DNA from: Allobrachymonas sp.
Lineage (GTDB): Bacteria; Pseudomonadota; Gammaproteobacteria; Burkholderiales; Burkholderiaceae_C
Assembly (NCBI GenBank): GCA_012036375.1
Contig: JAAUOI010000165.1
Location: 1-6,803, forward strand
Direction: 5' to 3'
Length of the DNA: 6,803 nt
The notes beneath the pieces were generated by a model. That model worked only from the letters and a program-made list of their open reading frames with translations. It was not told the origin of the DNA and searched no databases. The position numbers and the translations under genes are program-made. Shown piece after piece: positions 6,061-6,803 of the stretch; positions within the stretch are counted from its first letter, which is position 1; every line of letters starts with the position of its first letter.

Positions 6061-6803
6061 ATGATTCACCCGATCGACGCACAACTGCGCACCCTGTTTC
6101 AAAGCGGCAAGCCCATGCGCGGCTTGTTCAACGGCCTTTCCTCGCCCGCTTTGGTGGAAATGACGGCTTTTGCTGGCTACGACTTCACGATTATTGATAA
6201 CGAACACGGCAGCGCCGGCCTAGAGACGACCGAGCACATGCTTCGCGCTGCTCGCGCCAGCGGCCTGCCCGCCCTCGTGCGCTGCTTGGAGCACGACATT
6301 GCCCGCACGCTCGATGCAGGCGCTTTCTGGCCTGCAAATCCCCATGATTCGCGATGCCGCGCATGCGAAGGAAATTGCCAACAAGGTACGTTACCCACGC
6401 AGCACAGGCTATTCTGGCGTCGTAGGCGAGCGCGGCTGCGCCTATTCCGTTCGCGCTGCGGGCTATGGCGCATTCGGTGGCGCTGCGCACAACGAGAAGA
6501 GCAACCAAGACGTGATGCTCGTGCTCATGCTAGAAACCGTGCCCGCGATTGAAGCCGCAGAAGAAATTGCCGCCACACCTGGCGTCGATGCTGTTTTTAT
6601 CGGCCCCAACGATCTGGCGCACAGCATGGGTTACGAAAACCGCTTTTACGAGCCCGCCGTGCAAGCGATGATAGAAAAGGGCGTGAAGGGCATTGCGAAA
6701 GCAGGCAAATGCCCCGGCGTCCTCGCCCTCACCCCCGAAGACGAACAACGCTACAGCGCATGGGGCGCGCGCTACTTTGCCAACGTCATCACAGGCGTGC
6801 TCA
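6061..6803 (+). CDS. HpcH/HpaI family class II aldolase, frameshifted, 3' end outside window
   Basis: Enzymes of this family are divalent-metal aldolases that cleave or form 4-hydroxy-2-oxo acids, releasing pyruvate or a related 2-oxo acid. The first frame (6061-6324, 88 residues) carries IIDNEHG with H49, the family's catalytic-type His, and LVR with R74. The protein then continues in another frame from 6326 (SGLQIPMIRDAAHAKEI) without any stop to the window end. In the joined numbering, E158 (MLETVPAIEA) and D184 (FIGPNDLA) are the expected metal ligands, and their 26-residue spacing matches E149/D175 of E. coli HpaI. About 247 residues are visible, so only a short C-terminus is missing. 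It sits 25 bases after the MetE-like gene, in the same operon. The frame break is one extra T in TTT (6324-6326). The substrate is not known; the family call is firm. Confidence 0.87.
6322..6328 (+). other. Frameshift point in the aldolase gene (one extra base)
   Basis: GCT TTC TGG gives non-family residues (FWPANPHDS). Dropping one T gives GCT TCT GGC and the conserved DAGASGLQIPM. The new frame then stays open for about 478 bases. This is an insertion, opposite in sign to the two one-base losses upstream. Confidence 0.85.

Overview
The window looks like a catabolic operon from a betaproteobacterium, probably Burkholderiales and perhaps Comamonadaceae. This placement is an inference. It rests on moderate GC judged by eye, the protein flavour, and short palindromic repeats that resemble dispersed elements I recall from Comamonadaceae genomes. 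No rRNA, tRNA, CRISPR, transposase or phage gene is visible. Every credible gene is on the + strand and the longest non-coding stretch is under 100 bases.

Layout. 1-389 is the C-terminal end of a MalK/UgpC-type ABC ATPase. 418-1677 is a complete periplasmic solute-binding protein with a clear signal peptide. 1693-2735 is a MalF/UgpA-type permease interrupted by a -1 frameshift at about 2124-2132. 2732-3565 is the partner MalG/UgpE-type permease, overlapping the previous stop. Together these form one CUT1 (carbohydrate uptake transporter 1)-type importer. A 92-base gap (3566-3657) holds a compound inverted repeat. Three enzyme-like genes follow: a two-cupin protein (3658-4836), a MetE C-terminal-domain-like zinc methyl/alkyltransferase (4873-6035, frameshifted near 5296-5301) and an HpcH/HpaI-type class II aldolase (6061 to the window end, frameshifted near 6324-6326).

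How they may work together (inference). The importer brings in an unknown small organic compound. The MetE-like protein could remove or transfer a methyl or alkyl group through a zinc-bound thiol. The cupin could act as an oxygenase, isomerase or binding protein. The aldolase could cleave a 2-oxo-acid product to a pyruvate-type fragment. The substrate cannot be read from the sequence.

Two things stand out. First, three of the seven genes carry a single one-base frameshift in a short homopolymer (T5, A5, T3), while the reading frame is otherwise well preserved on both sides. This suggests sequencing error or very recent decay; the permease site also matches a canonical -1 slippery heptamer. 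Second, two different genes contain a similar 21-base palindromic segment in the same codon phase (peptides ATSSIAN and ATKIVAN), both in variable loops. That looks like a small palindromic element tolerated inside coding sequence, comparable in concept to the Rickettsia palindromic elements.
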